64,000 nt of DNA from Sporosarcina sp. FSL K6-1522. GTDB lineage: Bacteria; Bacillota; Bacilli; Bacillales_A; Planococcaceae. The notes beneath the pieces were generated by a model. That model ran no database searches. It was not told where the DNA came from and saw only the letters and a program-made list of their open reading frames with translations. The stretch covers positions 3,756,501 to 3,820,500 of the forward strand of contig NZ_CP152019.1 of assembly GCF_038622445.1 (NCBI RefSeq). Direction: 5' to 3'. Position numbers and translations under genes: made by a program. This document shows, one piece after another, positions 1 through 9,941 of the stretch (its first letter is position 1; each line of letters starts with the position of its first letter).

Positions 1-2194
1 CAGTAGCTACTTCCATTTGTAGACTTTCTGTCAACGTGCGCAGTTGTTCTGTTTCATGTAAATTTTTCGCAACCGCCATTTTGGTATCGCCAATTTTCAT
101 AGTAGCTGTTTCAATGGAATCAGCCATTTGCGTCAACTGGACCTTCAAAGTTTCCAGCTCGGCTTTTCGCGTAAAGACAGATGCCTGTCCTTTCACACCG
201 CCTCCTGTAAGCGAACCACCAGCATTCACAACGTCCCCATCAATTGTCACGATACGGAAACGATAGCCAAGCATTTTCGCGATAGCAGAGGCACCAGCAA
301 GCGTTTTAACAACAATCGTGTTCCCTAACAAATTTTCCGTAATAATGGTATACGCTTTTTCCGTTTGTACGAGACCATCCGCCGTCCCAATAAACTCAGG
401 ATGTTGCGCAACCGTACTTAGCGTAGACGGTTGAATTTTCCGCGACTTCATGACATCTCTAGGAAGGAATGTCGCACGACCAGCATTTTTCGCCTTCAAA
501 TAGCCGATTGCCTTCCTCGCCTCTTGTTCTGTCGCTGTCACAATATGCTGCATTGCACCGCCAAGTGCTGTTTCAACGGCTTTGACATACGCTTTGTCAA
601 CAGAAATTAGTTCTGCAACGGCACCATCAATACCAGATAACTTGTTAGATTTTTTTGCAACAAGCACTTCCCGCACACCTGAGTAAAAACCAGAGAAATC
701 CGCTTCCATGCTTTCTAATGCACGCAAACGCCCACGCATCTCATGCTGTTTGTTGAGTGCATGTTGCATGAGTTCCTGCTGGTTTCCGAGTTCAGCTTCC
801 GCTTTTCGAGCTGCTTGTAGCGATTGTCGATAAGCCTGATCTGTTGTCGTCAACTGCTGTTTTAATTCAGCGAGCTTCTTTACCCTCGAAGCCTTCTCTG
901 TAGCTAACCCCTGAAGTCGCTCTTTTAACGTGGCCGTTTGTTGTAAAATCCTTTCAGAAGATGACTTTTCCCCTTCAAGATTTTCATCCATATGTTTCAA
1001 ATCGTTGCGGATCGTCGCTTCCTCATTCAATCGATCAATATACGATGACTTCAACTCTTCAATTTCAATTTCTGTTTCTTTAACCGACCGTTTCAAAATT
1101 TGGGAAATACCATCCATCTCTACGGATATTGCCCCATATTCTTTTTCATTCACAATCTGTTTCTCGCGTGCTAGCTTCAGTTTTCCCACTAATTCCGTAC
1201 GTTCTTTTTCGGCAGCTGCCAACTCCAGTTGCAGTCGCTCCAGTTGTTGGTCTGCATTCCGTCGTTTTTCAAGCGATAACAGACGTCGACCTTCCCATTT
1301 CTCAGTTGTAGCCGTTGCCTCGACAAGCTTCCTTTGGAGCGTTTCCACTTCTTTATCGATATCTGCAAGTTGTGTACTCAACTTGGTAGAAGCTTCTTCG
1401 GCAGTCTTCGCCTCATTTTCTAGTCGTTCTTTCTCTTGATCGAGCTGCTCAGCTTGCTCAAATTCAGCAAGGAGCTTACTGCGCAAATTCCCTGCATCAT
1501 AGTTGAGCAATAGTACATCAGCTTCTCGTGTCTCTTCCGATAGTACCTTATGCTTTTCAGCTGCTTCCGCACTATGTTTTAGCGGTTCAATTCTCGTATC
1601 CAATTCTTTTAAAATATCAAGCACTCGATCCAGATTGTCCTCTGTTTCAAACAGTTTATGCTCTGCTTTCTTTTTTCGCGTTTTATATTTCAGAACGCCA
1701 GCTGCTTCATCAAAAATACTCCGTCGATCTTCTGGACGGCTATTTAATATTTCATCAACCCGGCCTTGCGAAATAATCGAAAATGCTTCTTTTCCAAGAC
1801 CTGAGTCCATAAAAATATCATTAATATCTTTGAGCCGACATTGTTGACCGTTCAATAAATAGGCACTTTCACCTGAACGAAAAACGCGTCGACTGACACT
1901 GATTTCCGTATAATCAAGTGGAAATAATCCTTTACTGTTATCAAAAATGAGCGTTACTTCCGCAAAATTAAGTGGTTTTCGGGAATCGCTACCGACAAAA
2001 ATGACATCTTCCATTTTAGCGCCACGTAGCGATTTCGCGGACTGTTCACCTAGCACCCAACGAATAGCATCCGTAATATTACTTTTCCCGCTACCATTCG
2101 GACCGACAATGGCTGTTACACCCGGGACAAAATCAATGCCGACACGCTCTGCAAATGATTTGAAACCCATAATTTCAATTCTTTTAAGAAACAC
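1..2194 (-). CDS. smc: chromosome segregation ATPase SMC (3' part outside window)
   Basis: SMC dimers organise and help segregate the chromosome together with ScpA and ScpB. The window holds about 731 N-terminal codons. The protein starts VFLKRIEIMGFKSF and has a Walker A loop GPNGSGKS at residues 31-38, followed by a long charged coiled-coil arm. Close to the window edge there is a hinge-type segment containing GGSLTGG. The second coiled coil and the C-terminal head with signature and Walker B motifs lie outside. The GTG start is chosen because an AAGGAGAG ribosome binding site lies 8 bases upstream and the preceding rnc stop is only two bases away, so the two genes are co-transcribed as in Bacillus subtilis. 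Confidence 0.95.
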   Translation of the reverse strand, partial: MFLKRIEIMGFKSFAERVGIDFVPGVTAIVGPNGSGKSNITDAIRWVLGEQSAKSLRGAKMEDVIFVGSDSRKPLNFAEVTLIFDNSKGLFPLDYTEISVSRRVFRSGESAYLLNGQQCRLKDINDIFMDSGLGKEAFSIISQGRVDEILNSRPEDRRSIFDEAAGVLKYKTRKKKAEHKLFETEDNLDRVLDILKELDTRIEPLKHSAEAAEKHKVLSEETREADVLLLNYDAGNLRSKLLAEFEQAEQLDQEKERLENEAKTAEEASTKLSTQLADIDKEVETLQRKLVEATATTEKWEGRRLLSLEKRRNADQQLERLQLELAAAEKERTELVGKLKLAREKQIVNEKEYGAISVEMDGISQILKRSVKETEIEIEELKSSYIDRLNEEATIRNDLKHMDENLEGEKSSSERILQQTATLKERLQGLATEKASRVKKLAELKQQLTTTDQAYRQSLQAARKAEAELGNQQELMQHALNKQHEMRGRLRALESMEADFSGFYSGVREVLVAKKSNKLSGIDGAVAELISVDKAYVKAVETALGGAMQHIVTATEQEARKAIGYLKAKNAGRATFLPRDVMKSRKIQPSTLSTVAQHPEFIGTADGLVQTEKAYTIITENLLGNTIVVKTLAGASAIAKMLGYRFRIVTIDGDVVNAGGSLTGGGVKGQASVFTRKAELETLKVQLTQMADSIETATMKIGDTKMAVAKNLHETEQLRTLTESLQMEVAT

Positions 2195-2196
2195 GA

Positions 2197-2994
2197 TTAA
2201 ATCTCTCCTTCAGCCTGCCGACCCTTCAATTCTTGAATTGCATGGCGAGCTGCTTCTTGTTCGGCTTCTTTTTTCGATTTCCCTAGACCAGACCCCAGCT
2301 GCTGTTCACCAAGTCGAACAACCGTCACGAATTTCTTGGCATGAGCAGGGCCTTTTTCTTCGATGATTTCGTATAGAAGTTGACCGCTATTTGTCTGCTG
2401 AACAATTTCTTGCAGACGGCTTTTGTAATCCATCACATGCGAAAAAGCACCGACGCTGATTTTCGGAAAGACAATTTGTTCAAGGAAGGGGGTTACCGCT
2501 TCCATCCCCTGGTCTATGTACAAAGCACCTATAAATGCCTCAAAGACGTCAGCAAGAAGGGCAGGACGCATTCGGCCACCCGTCTGTTCTTCGCCTTTTC
2601 CTAGAAGTATATAATCGCCAAAACCTAGCTCATTCGAAAACTTCACAAGAGAGGGTTCACAAACAATTGCCGCACGTAATTTCGTCAGTTCTCCTTCACT
2701 CATATTAGGCTCTGTTGAATAAAGGAACCGAGACACACCTAGCTCTAACACTGCATCTCCTAAAAATTCAAGTCTTTCGTTATCGGTGAAATTTTTCCTC
2801 CGATGCTCATTCACATATGATGAATGCGTAAAGGCATTATATAGCAATGATTTATCGATAAATGGAATCGCTAATCTCGCTTGTAACTCATCAAACTTAT
2901 TCCTCACCGCTACCGGTAAAGATGCGTTTGTATTCTTTTCTCTGTAGTTGCGCTTATTGGTCATAATCGATTCTGCCTTTCGTACATAATGCAT
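2197..2994 (-). CDS. rnc: ribonuclease III
   Basis: Endoribonuclease III cleaves double-stranded RNA, including the 30S rRNA precursor. The RNase III signature [14 protein letters not shown] is at residues 72-85 and provides catalytic acidic residues. A second acidic cluster ([14 protein letters not shown]) follows, and a C-terminal double-stranded RNA-binding domain spans about residues 190-262 ([23 protein letters not shown]). At 265 residues it is slightly longer than the B. subtilis protein (249). An alternative ATG ten codons downstream (position 2964, MTNKRN) also has a weak purine-rich site, so the first ten residues are uncertain. It sits between acpP and smc, the normal Bacillales order. 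Confidence 0.95.
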   Translation of the reverse strand: MHYVRKAESIMTNKRNYREKNTNASLPVAVRNKFDELQARLAIPFIDKSLLYNAFTHSSYVNEHRRKNFTDNERLEFLGDAVLELGVSRFLYSTEPNMSEGELTKLRAAIVCEPSLVKFSNELGFGDYILLGKGEEQTGGRMRPALLADVFEAFIGALYIDQGMEAVTPFLEQIVFPKISVGAFSHVMDYKSRLQEIVQQTNSGQLLYEIIEEKGPAHAKKFVTVVRLGEQQLGSGLGKSKKEAEQEAARHAIQELKGRQAEGEI

Positions 2995-3046
2995 ATAATT
3001 TTACCCTTTTCTTAGCCTTAGTGCAAAAAAGATTCATACACAACCG

Positions 3047-3095
3047 AAAAGAGACACTTTCAGTCCTTTCTAGTAGGAAAGGACGAAAGCGTCTC
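3047..3095 (-). terminator. rho-independent terminator after acpP
   Basis: On the minus strand a long stem (GAGAC.CTTTC.TCCTTTC against GAAAGGA.TGAAAG.GTCTC) is followed by TTTTC. It lies directly downstream of the acpP stop codon and separates the fatty-acid operon from rnc-smc. Confidence 0.8.
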
Positions 3096-3109
3096 CGTCG
3101 GATTACACC

Positions 3110-3346
3110 TTATTTTACTTTCGATTCGATATACGAAACTGCATTACCGACCGTTGAAATATTTTCAGCGTCATCATCGGAAATTTCCATTTCGAACTCA
3201 TCTTCTAATTCCATTACAAGCTCTACGACGTCTAGTGAATCTGCGCCGAGATCGTCACGGAAAGAAGCTTCTGGTTTCACTTCACTCTCATCGACACCTA
3301 GGCGATCGACGATTACTTTCGTTACACGTTCAAGTACTGTTGACAA
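3110..3346 (-). CDS. acpP: acyl carrier protein
   Basis: Small acidic carrier (78 residues with the start chosen here) that holds growing acyl chains on a phosphopantetheine arm. The attachment serine is Ser37 in the [15 protein letters not shown] motif. A longer frame opens with GTG at 3355, but that GTG overlaps the ribosome binding site itself (GGGGAGGTGA). The TTG at 3346 lies 7 bases behind the GGAGG core and gives [10 protein letters not shown], which aligns with B. subtilis MADTLERVTK, so TTG is taken as the start. Last gene of the fapR-plsX-fabD-fabG-acpP operon, separated from fabG by a 250-bp palindromic repeat. Confidence 0.93.
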   Translation of the reverse strand: MSTVLERVTKVIVDRLGVDESEVKPEASFRDDLGADSLDVVELVMELEDEFEMEISDDDAENISTVGNAVSYIESKVK

Positions 3347-3365
3347 ATTTGTCACCTCCCCTCAA

Positions 3366-3614
3366 GAAATGCAATGCGGAAGGCGCCGGTTTTATAGGAC
3401 GTGACCTAAGTTCACCGCTTCCTGCGGCAACGGTTACGTGACCTACATCCTGTAGGATCCCGACAGGCATAAGTCGGTGTAGCAACGTGGCGTTCTTTGC
3501 CACATAGTTAAACTGCTATCGAGGAACACAGTCTAGGAACGCCGCGTCCTGCGGCAACGACTGCGTAACTCACATCCTGTGAGCCTTCGAGGAGCTGGCG
3601 CCTGGAGCTAGACA
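3366..3614. repeat. family A palindromic repeat with two copies of module C
   Basis: Intergenic element between fabG and acpP, starting just behind the acpP ribosome binding site. It shares blocks with the elements at 10684-10867 and 60495-60737: GGCATAAG, CGTGGCGTTCTTTGCCACA, and the closing GGCGCCTGGAGCTAGACA. It carries two copies of a structured module (3414-3456 and 3541-3583), each made of two hairpins with a TCC apex on the plus strand (GGA on the minus strand). No open frame of interest is present. Confidence 0.75.
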
Positions 3615-3637
3615 CCCCAAATACACAAACACCTTTA

Positions 3638-4384
3638 TTACATTACCATGCCACCGTCAACATGGATAGTCTGTCCTGTAATATAAGCTGCATCATCTGA
3701 TAATAAAAACAGAACGGACTTCGCTACATCTGCTGGACTTCCCAACTTGCCAAGTGGAATTGCCCCAAGCATCTGACTTTTAACATCTTCGTTCAAAGCA
3801 TCCGTCATGTCTGTTGTAATGAAACCAGGTGCAACGGCATTGACGTTAATATTCCGAGAGGCAAGCTCTTTCGCCGCCGTCTTCGTAAAGCCAATGACAC
3901 CCGCTTTGGCTGCCACATAGTTTGCTTGTCCAGCATTGCCAGAAACGCCAACAATTGATGCCACGTTGACAATCTTTCCAGCGCGTTGGCGCATCATTTG
4001 ACGTGTGACACCTTTCGTACAAAGGAATACGCCTTTTAAGTTAATGCTGATGACATCATCCCACTCGTCATCTTTCATACGCATTAGTAAATTATCTCTC
4101 GTAATTCCTGCATTGTTCACAAGAATATCAATCGAGCCAAACGTCTCTAGCGTTTTATCGACCATTTCTTTCACACTATCCGCATTCGAAACGTCCGCTT
4201 GAATCGCGAAAGCTTCTCCACCAGCAGCCGTGATCAAGTTAACCACTTCGTCAGCCCGATCTTTGCTACCACTATAGTTTACAGCCACACGTGCTCCTTC
4301 TTGTGCAAGTAACAACGCGATTTCACGACCAATTCCGCGTGACGCTCCTGTAACGATTGCTGCTTTCCCTGCAAATCTTCCCAT
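3638..4384 (-). CDS. fabG: 3-oxoacyl-[acyl-carrier-protein] reductase
   Basis: NADPH-dependent reductase of the elongation cycle of type II fatty acid synthesis. It is a short-chain dehydrogenase with the cofactor loop TGASRGIG at residues 12-19, NNAG at 90-93, and catalytic Ser143, Tyr156 and Lys160 (YVAAK). It ends with the conserved HVDGGMVM. The ATG overlaps the fabD stop codon as TAATG, indicating translational coupling; an in-frame GTG nine bases further upstream is less likely. Length (248 aa) is normal. Confidence 0.95.
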   Translation of the reverse strand: MGRFAGKAAIVTGASRGIGREIALLLAQEGARVAVNYSGSKDRADEVVNLITAAGGEAFAIQADVSNADSVKEMVDKTLETFGSIDILVNNAGITRDNLLMRMKDDEWDDVISINLKGVFLCTKGVTRQMMRQRAGKIVNVASIVGVSGNAGQANYVAAKAGVIGFTKTAAKELASRNINVNAVAPGFITTDMTDALNEDVKSQMLGAIPLGKLGSPADVAKSVLFLLSDDAAYITGQTIHVDGGMVM

Positions 4385-5328
4385 TACGACCACCCTTTCG
4401 ATGCTTCGATTACCGCTTGTAACGTTTCTTCATCATAGACCGGTAGTACTGTAGCACTGCGATCGATTTTTTTCACCAATCCACTCAATACTTTACCTGG
4501 ACCACATTCGATGAAATGCGTAACGCCAAGTTCAAGCAGTGTACGGACAGAATCTTCCCAAAGAACAGGAGAATACAATTGTTCGACCAGATATTGTTGA
4601 ATGTCATTGTGATTTTCTACAACAGACGCATTCACATTGGCGATGACGGGAATCGCAGCGTTTTTCATTTCTACATTAGCCAATGTTGCACTTAACTTTT
4701 CAGCAGCCGGTTTCATAAGTGAAGAATGGAACGGTCCACTTACATCAAGCGGAATCGCTCTTTTTGCGCCCGCTTCTTTCAGTTGCACACATGCTTTTTC
4801 AACGCCTGCTTTCGTTCCTGAAATGACAATTTGTCCAGGACAATTCAAGTTAGCCGGTTGAACCGCAAAACCCTCCGCCGTAATAGCATCTGTTACTTCT
4901 TTAAGCTTTTCGCCATCCAAGCCTAGAATGGCAGCCATGGCACCTTCACCAGCTGGAACCGCCTCGTTCATGTACAAACCGCGATTATGGACAACTGATA
5001 CGCCATCTTCAAATGACATTACCCCCGATGCCACTAGCGCTGTATACTCTCCGAGGCTATGCCCCGCTGTATACGCTGGTGTAATGCCTTCTTCGACTAA
5101 TCGTGCCGCAATCATCGAACCGACTGTTAGAAGCGCTGGCTGAGCGTTATACGTTAGCGTCAGCTCCTCTTGAGGCCCCTCTATAATCAGTTTGCTCAAT
5201 GGAAAATTCAGCACTTGGTCCGCTTGCTCCAAAAAATGCTTGCTGCCCGCATGCGTTTCGCTGAATTCTTGCCCCATCCCAACCGATTGCGATCCTTGTC
5301 CCGGAAAAATAAATGCCACTTTTGTCAT
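4384..5328 (-). CDS. fabD: malonyl-CoA:ACP malonyltransferase
   Basis: Transfers malonyl groups from malonyl-CoA to acyl carrier protein, feeding fatty acid synthesis. It carries the family signatures GQGSQ (residues 10-14) and GHSLGEY (89-95) with nucleophile Ser91. A catalytic histidine is in SGPFHSSLM, and a late motif [13 protein letters not shown] is present. 314 residues, normal length. Its start overlaps the plsX stop by four bases (ATGA) and its stop overlaps fabG by one base, so it is tightly coupled within the FapR-controlled operon. Confidence 0.95.
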   Translation of the reverse strand: MTKVAFIFPGQGSQSVGMGQEFSETHAGSKHFLEQADQVLNFPLSKLIIEGPQEELTLTYNAQPALLTVGSMIAARLVEEGITPAYTAGHSLGEYTALVASGVMSFEDGVSVVHNRGLYMNEAVPAGEGAMAAILGLDGEKLKEVTDAITAEGFAVQPANLNCPGQIVISGTKAGVEKACVQLKEAGAKRAIPLDVSGPFHSSLMKPAAEKLSATLANVEMKNAAIPVIANVNASVVENHNDIQQYLVEQLYSPVLWEDSVRTLLELGVTHFIECGPGKVLSGLVKKIDRSATVLPVYDEETLQAVIEASKGWS

Positions 5329-6317
5329 TGTTTATCCACCTTTCCAATCGTTTCACGAATTGTTCCACAAACATCGTACTGCGCCATTGTCCGTGCTTGG
5401 CGAACTGCATTCAAAATCGCATTGGCATTGGAAGAGCCATGCGCCTTGATGACAGGTGATTTCAAGCCAAACAAACCGGCTCCGCCGTACTCCGTATAAT
5501 CCATTTTTGTTTTCAAACCGCGCAACCCGTCTTTCACGAGCACAGCAGATAATTTGGATTTCAAAGAAGCGCCATACACTTCTTTCAGCATAGAAAAGAA
5601 GGATAATGCCGTCCCTTCAATCGTTTTCAACACGACATTTCCCGTAAAGCCGTCCGTCACCACAACATCCGCAACACCATTTAACAATTCACGTGATTCA
5701 ACGTTGCCGATGAAATTGATGGGCGCTTTTGCTAACAACTCAAATGCCACCTTCGTCAATTCGTTCCCTTTGCCTTCTTCAGTTCCGATATTCAATAAAC
5801 CAATACGCGGTTTGTCAATGCCCCGTACTTTTTCCGCATAAATACTTCCCATAATGGCATATTGCTCAAGATGAGACGGTTTCGCATCTGCATTTGCGCC
5901 CAAATCCAGCATGACAAAACCTGTGCCATCAATCGTCGGCAATGTCGGTGCAAGCGCAGGGCGTTCAATACCATCAATGCGGCCAACCACGAACAAGCCA
6001 GCTGCCATTAACGCACCTGTATTCCCCGCCGATACGCAAGCATCTGCTTCTCCATCTTTTACCGCCTGTGCCATTCTCACCATGGAGGCATCCTTTTTAC
6101 GTCGAATTGCACGCACAGGCTCATCATCTGGTTCAATTATTTCCGTACAATGGATCACCTTTAAACGAGCATGTTCCTTTAAAAAAGGAGCCATCACCTG
6201 TTCATCTCCATAAATATGTATGTGTATATCATTGAATGCATCTAGACTGTCGAGTACACCCGCAATGATTGCCTCGGGCGCATGATCCCCACCCATTCCG
6301 TCTACCGCTATAATCAT
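5325..6317 (-). CDS. plsX: phosphate acyltransferase PlsX
   Basis: Makes acyl-phosphate from acyl-ACP, the first step of phosphatidic acid synthesis in Gram-positive bacteria, acting at the membrane surface with PlsY. Opens with [15 protein letters not shown], the typical N-terminus, and contains [14 protein letters not shown] and [14 protein letters not shown]. 330 residues, normal length. Start overlaps the fapR stop by four bases and its own stop overlaps fabD by four. It is the second gene of the lipid operon. Confidence 0.95.
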   Translation of the reverse strand: MIIAVDGMGGDHAPEAIIAGVLDSLDAFNDIHIHIYGDEQVMAPFLKEHARLKVIHCTEIIEPDDEPVRAIRRKKDASMVRMAQAVKDGEADACVSAGNTGALMAAGLFVVGRIDGIERPALAPTLPTIDGTGFVMLDLGANADAKPSHLEQYAIMGSIYAEKVRGIDKPRIGLLNIGTEEGKGNELTKVAFELLAKAPINFIGNVESRELLNGVADVVVTDGFTGNVVLKTIEGTALSFFSMLKEVYGASLKSKLSAVLVKDGLRGLKTKMDYTEYGGAGLFGLKSPVIKAHGSSNANAILNAVRQARTMAQYDVCGTIRETIGKVDKQ

Positions 6318-6898
6318 TTCGATTCCTCCCGCTTCTTGTCAGTCGTCCGATACATATAAAATTCGCCGGTGAATACTGTTTCATCACTGACGGTCGAAAT
6401 CACTTCGACGAGCGTTCTTCTTTCCAACAAACTTTCTTTTTTCACCTCGGCGCGTGCGACTACTCGGTCCCCCGCTTTGACAGGCTTTAAAAAGTGGATG
6501 GTCGATTTCACCGTTAACGCCAAATCATCATCCATCACCGCAACAGCAAGTGAGTTTGCTTGCGCAAAAAGATGATGTCCTCGTGCAATGCCATTGCGCT
6601 GAAAGACATGATCTGCCGTCACATCGAATATGGACAACGCTCTTTTATCAAGTTCAATATCAACAATGTCGCCAATAATTTCGTCTGAATGAAGTGACTT
6701 CACTTCTTCTTGCATCGTTCTTGATGCAACCGTTTTTAGCCGTTCTCTCAATTCAGGGATGCCACACTCTAGTCGATCCAATCGTATCGTCTGGACGCTG
6801 ACCGTAAAATGCTCCGCTAATTCCCCATCTGTTAGGAACGGGTTTTCTTCAAGCAACAATCCAAGCTGTCGTTGCCTTTCCTTTTTAGGCATTCTCAA
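6314..6898 (-). CDS. fapR: transcriptional repressor FapR
   Basis: Repressor of lipid synthesis genes that is released from DNA by malonyl-CoA. It has an N-terminal DeoR-like helix-turn-helix ([19 protein letters not shown]) and a hot-dog fold ligand domain with [20 protein letters not shown]. The TTG at 6898 ([12 protein letters not shown]) is preferred because AAGGTG lies seven bases upstream and the result aligns with B. subtilis MRRNKRERQ; an ATG two codons later is the alternative. A FapR operator overlaps the transcription start region, so autoregulation is expected. Confidence 0.93.
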   Translation of the reverse strand: MRMPKKERQRQLGLLLEENPFLTDGELAEHFTVSVQTIRLDRLECGIPELRERLKTVASRTMQEEVKSLHSDEIIGDIVDIELDKRALSIFDVTADHVFQRNGIARGHHLFAQANSLAVAVMDDDLALTVKSTIHFLKPVKAGDRVVARAEVKKESLLERRTLVEVISTVSDETVFTGEFYMYRTTDKKREESK

Positions 6899-6914
6899 TC
6901 GTTTCACCTTCCGG

Positions 6915-6933
6915 ATTAGCACTTGGTACTAAT
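6915..6933 (-). promoter_or_regulatory. FapR operator
   Basis: ATTAGTACCAAGTGCTAAT on the minus strand matches the FapR box recalled from B. subtilis (TTAGTACC.RRTACTAAT type) in both half-sites. It starts four bases downstream of the -10 hexamer and therefore covers the expected transcription start of the fapR operon. Bound repressor would block initiation. Confidence 0.85.
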
Positions 6934-6936
6934 AGT

Positions 6937-6965
6937 AGTATATAAAGACGAAAAAAAGAATGCAA
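6937..6965 (-). promoter_or_regulatory. sigma-A promoter of the fapR operon
   Basis: TTGCAT (6960-6965), a 17-bp spacer and TATACT (6937-6942) on the minus strand. The -35 hexamer is inside the 3' arm of the recG terminator stem. Confidence 0.75.
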
Positions 6966-6990
6966 GAGGTATTCTCCTTTTGCATTCTTT
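6951..6990 (-). terminator. rho-independent terminator after recG
   Basis: Arms AAAGAATGCAA (6955-6965) and TTGCATTCTTT (6980-6990) form an 11-bp stem followed by seven T residues on the minus strand. It begins at the recG stop codon. Confidence 0.85.
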
Positions 6991-9038
6991 TAGTCAATTC
7001 TGCCACCACTAAGAGCACCTGATTGTTCGAGCTGCGACCTAAGAATCGTATATGCTTCATCTTCCCAAAAATGCGTAGATGCCAACAACTTTTCCGCATC
7101 CTCACGAGCCGTATTCAGCGCCCTGTAATCATGAACAGGATCGGCCACTTGAAACTCCGGCATACCGCTTTGCTTTTTCCCGAAAAAGTCCCCCGCCCCG
7201 CGTAATTCTAAGTCTTTTTCCGCCAAAACAAAGCCATCATTTGTTTCAGTCATGGATTGCATACGTTCTTTACCTTCTTCTGTTTTCGGATCCGCCAACA
7301 ACACACAATAGGATTGCTCTGCACCACGCCCCACACGACCTCTTAACTGGTGAAGCTGTGCAAGACCAAATCGTGTCGCATCATAAATCAACATAAATGT
7401 AGCGTTCGGTACATTGACACCTACTTCTACGACAGTCGTCGACACGAGTACATGGATATTCCCTTCGCTAAAATCCCGCATAATGGCATCTTTATCATCC
7501 GCATGGAGTCGTCCATGCATAAGGCCCACTGCATATTTGCCACTAAAATATGTTGAAAGTTGACTATGTACATCGACCGCATTTTGGACATCCAACTTAT
7601 CCGATTCCTCTATCAACGGACAAATGACGTATGCCTGACGCCCTGCTTGTAGCTCTTTTTCCATCTTCCGCAAAACCGGAAGAAGCGAATCTTCTTTTAA
7701 CCAATGTGTTTCGATTTTTTTCCTTCCTGCCGGCAATTCATCGAGAATGGATACGTCCATCTCACCAAACGCTGTGATGGCAAGCGTCCTCGGAATTGGC
7801 GTCGCCGTCATAAAGAGCACATCTGGATGGAGGCCTTTATCTCGCAAAATACGCCGCTGTTCGACACCGAAGCGATGTTGCTCATCCGTAATAACAAGTC
7901 CAGGATTTTTGAAGACAACATCCGGCTGAATCAGCGCATGCGTTCCAATTAGTAGATCCACTTCCCCTAATTCCAGTTGCTCCAGCAAATTTTTCCGCGC
8001 TTTTCCTTTTGTCGAACCCGCGAGAAATGCCACCGTCACCCCCAGTGGCTCCAACCATTCAGCAAGCGAAGCGGCATGCTGCTCAGCCAAAATTTCTGTC
8101 GGCGCCATTAATGCACCTTGAAATCCGGCTGTAATCGTAGCGTATAAGGCAATTGCCGCCACAACCGTTTTCCCAGAACCTACATCACCTTGCAATAGAC
8201 GATTCATCCGAATAGGGCTTTTAAGCTCTGCACATAATTCGTTTACAACACGCTTCTGTGCTGCCGTCAATTCAAATGGTAAAGAGGCGATGAAGTGCTT
8301 TACTTTCGCCAAGTCATAGTCAATGGCTACACCCTTTTCGGCTTCCTTCCGCGCTTTTTTCATACCGAGCATTTTCAATTGAAAGAGCAACAGTTCCTCA
8401 TAAACAAAGCGTCGTCTCGCATGCTTAACGTCTTGTGGGCTCGTCGGAAAATGCATCATTTCAAGCGCCTCTTCCATCCCTGGTAATCGATACATTTCTC
8501 GAATGTCTGCCGGAAGTGACTCTTCGTGTTGTCCTACTACCGCATCTAGCGCATTACGCATAAATTTACGAAAGGTCTTTTGATGCATAGCCCCTTTCAA
8601 ACTGTAGACCGGTTCAAAATCAGCTTGCTCTGTTTTCGGCCCATCTTTAAAATTACTCACATTGATCACTTGTCGCCCACGATCCCATTTCCCCGTAACC
8701 GTCACAACATTGCCAAGGGCGAGCCGATCCTTCAAATAATGCTGGTTGAAAAAGACCGCCTTCACAAGATGCGGTCCTGCCAGCAGTCGGACTTGTAGAC
8801 GTGATTTGTTCTTCCCTAAAAAAAGAACGGAAGGCTCACTTTCGACCCTTCCTTCAATCGTAACCCGTTCATTATGTGGTGTTTCGGTCAAATCCTTTAA
8901 TCGAAAATCTTCATGACGATAGGGAAATGCTCGTACAAGGTCTCCAATCGTCGTAATTCCCAGCGCCTCAAACTGCTGTCCCGCCACTTTTCCGACTCCC
9001 TTTATCGTCGTAACAGGATCATGAATGGACTGCGTCAC
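6990..9038 (-). CDS. recG: ATP-dependent DNA helicase RecG
   Basis: Branch-migrating helicase that remodels stalled forks and recombination intermediates. It has an N-terminal wedge/OB domain, Walker A GDVGSGKT, the box DEQHRFGVEQR, motif III TATPIPRTLA, and the C-terminal helicase block with QLRGRVGRG. The TRG-type region near LRGAGDFFGKKQSG is present. About 682 residues with the GTG start at 9038, equal to the B. subtilis length. An ATG at 9047 and a TTG at 9074 are alternatives but have poorly placed ribosome binding sites. The start lies inside the end of sdaAA, out of frame. Confidence 0.93.
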   Translation of the reverse strand: MTQSIHDPVTTIKGVGKVAGQQFEALGITTIGDLVRAFPYRHEDFRLKDLTETPHNERVTIEGRVESEPSVLFLGKNKSRLQVRLLAGPHLVKAVFFNQHYLKDRLALGNVVTVTGKWDRGRQVINVSNFKDGPKTEQADFEPVYSLKGAMHQKTFRKFMRNALDAVVGQHEESLPADIREMYRLPGMEEALEMMHFPTSPQDVKHARRRFVYEELLLFQLKMLGMKKARKEAEKGVAIDYDLAKVKHFIASLPFELTAAQKRVVNELCAELKSPIRMNRLLQGDVGSGKTVVAAIALYATITAGFQGALMAPTEILAEQHAASLAEWLEPLGVTVAFLAGSTKGKARKNLLEQLELGEVDLLIGTHALIQPDVVFKNPGLVITDEQHRFGVEQRRILRDKGLHPDVLFMTATPIPRTLAITAFGEMDVSILDELPAGRKKIETHWLKEDSLLPVLRKMEKELQAGRQAYVICPLIEESDKLDVQNAVDVHSQLSTYFSGKYAVGLMHGRLHADDKDAIMRDFSEGNIHVLVSTTVVEVGVNVPNATFMLIYDATRFGLAQLHQLRGRVGRGAEQSYCVLLADPKTEEGKERMQSMTETNDGFVLAEKDLELRGAGDFFGKKQSGMPEFQVADPVHDYRALNTAREDAEKLLASTHFWEDEAYTILRSQLEQSGALSGGRID

Positions 9039-9927
9039 TTTGAGCATTCCCTTTACCGAATATCTCCGCTTCAAGCGCTTTGCCCGTTGGTGTTGTAGCT
9101 AGTCCCCCCTTAGCTGTTTCGCGCAATGCGGATGGCATCGTTTGCCCGATTCGATACATCGCATCGATCACTTCGTCTGTTGGAATGCGGCTGACAACTC
9201 CAGCAAGTGCCATATCAGCTCCAACAAGCGCTTTCGCTGCTCCCATAGCATTACGCTTTACGCATGGGACTTCCACAAGGCCCGCAACTGGATCACAAAC
9301 GAGACCAAGCATATTTTTCATAACGATAGAAAATGCTTCAGCGCTTTGTTGTGGCGTCCCTCCTGCCATTTCAACGATTGCTGCAGCCGCCATAGAACCT
9401 GCTGAGCCTGTTTCCGCCTGACAACCACCTGCTGCACCCGAAATTGACGCATTATTGGCAACAACAAAGCCGAATGCCCCCGACGTAAAGAGATAATTGA
9501 TCATTTGTTCGCGAGTTGGATTCAGTTTGTTTTTGACTGCAAATAATGTCCCAGGTACAATTCCCGCTGCACCAGCAGTCGGCGTAGCACAAATTGTTCC
9601 CATCGCCGCATTGACTTCGTTCGTCGCGACCGCTTTACTCACCGCATCCATGATTAAATCACCTGATAATGATTTTCCAGACGCGATATAATTTTGAATA
9701 AGGACTGCGTCTCCGCCTGTTAATCCAGAAGTCGACTTTACACCTTGCAATCCTTTTTCCACGGCACTTTCCATCACCGTTAAATTATTATCCATTTGGG
9801 CAATAATTTCTTCCCGTGTACGTTTCGTAATAAGCATTTCCTGTTCAATCATAATTTCTGATATCGGCTTGTTTTGCGCTTCTGCAAGTGCAACAAGCTC
9901 CTTTACCGTACCGAATAGTACTTCCAT
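9019..9927 (-). CDS. sdaAA: L-serine ammonia-lyase, iron-sulfur type, alpha subunit
   Basis: With SdaAB it deaminates L-serine to pyruvate and ammonia using a 4Fe-4S cluster. The expected cysteines are present in TICATPTAGAAG, GGCQAETGSAG and LVCDPVAG, and the chain is rich in Gly-Ala as usual for the family. 302 residues. It follows sdaAB by 14 bases with the ribosome binding site AAGGAGG in the gap. The last codons overlap the start of recG. Confidence 0.95.
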   Translation of the reverse strand: MEVLFGTVKELVALAEAQNKPISEIMIEQEMLITKRTREEIIAQMDNNLTVMESAVEKGLQGVKSTSGLTGGDAVLIQNYIASGKSLSGDLIMDAVSKAVATNEVNAAMGTICATPTAGAAGIVPGTLFAVKNKLNPTREQMINYLFTSGAFGFVVANNASISGAAGGCQAETGSAGSMAAAAIVEMAGGTPQQSAEAFSIVMKNMLGLVCDPVAGLVEVPCVKRNAMGAAKALVGADMALAGVVSRIPTDEVIDAMYRIGQTMPSALRETAKGGLATTPTGKALEAEIFGKGNAQSDAVHS

Positions 9928-9941
9928 GTATGTTTTCCTCC

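Noticed and set aside
930-1439. A long plus-strand open frame opposite smc.
   Set aside because: Antisense shadow of the coiled-coil coding sequence; low-complexity Ser/Phe-rich translation and no ribosome binding site.
3442-3456. GGA-apex hairpins of module C as CsrA/Rsm binding sites (CUACAGGAUGUAG resembles the CsrA consensus).
   Set aside because: The GGA strand is the transcribed sense only at some copies; at 44.1 and 53.8 kb the host transcripts would carry the complement. The spacing also differs from the recalled consensus by one base.
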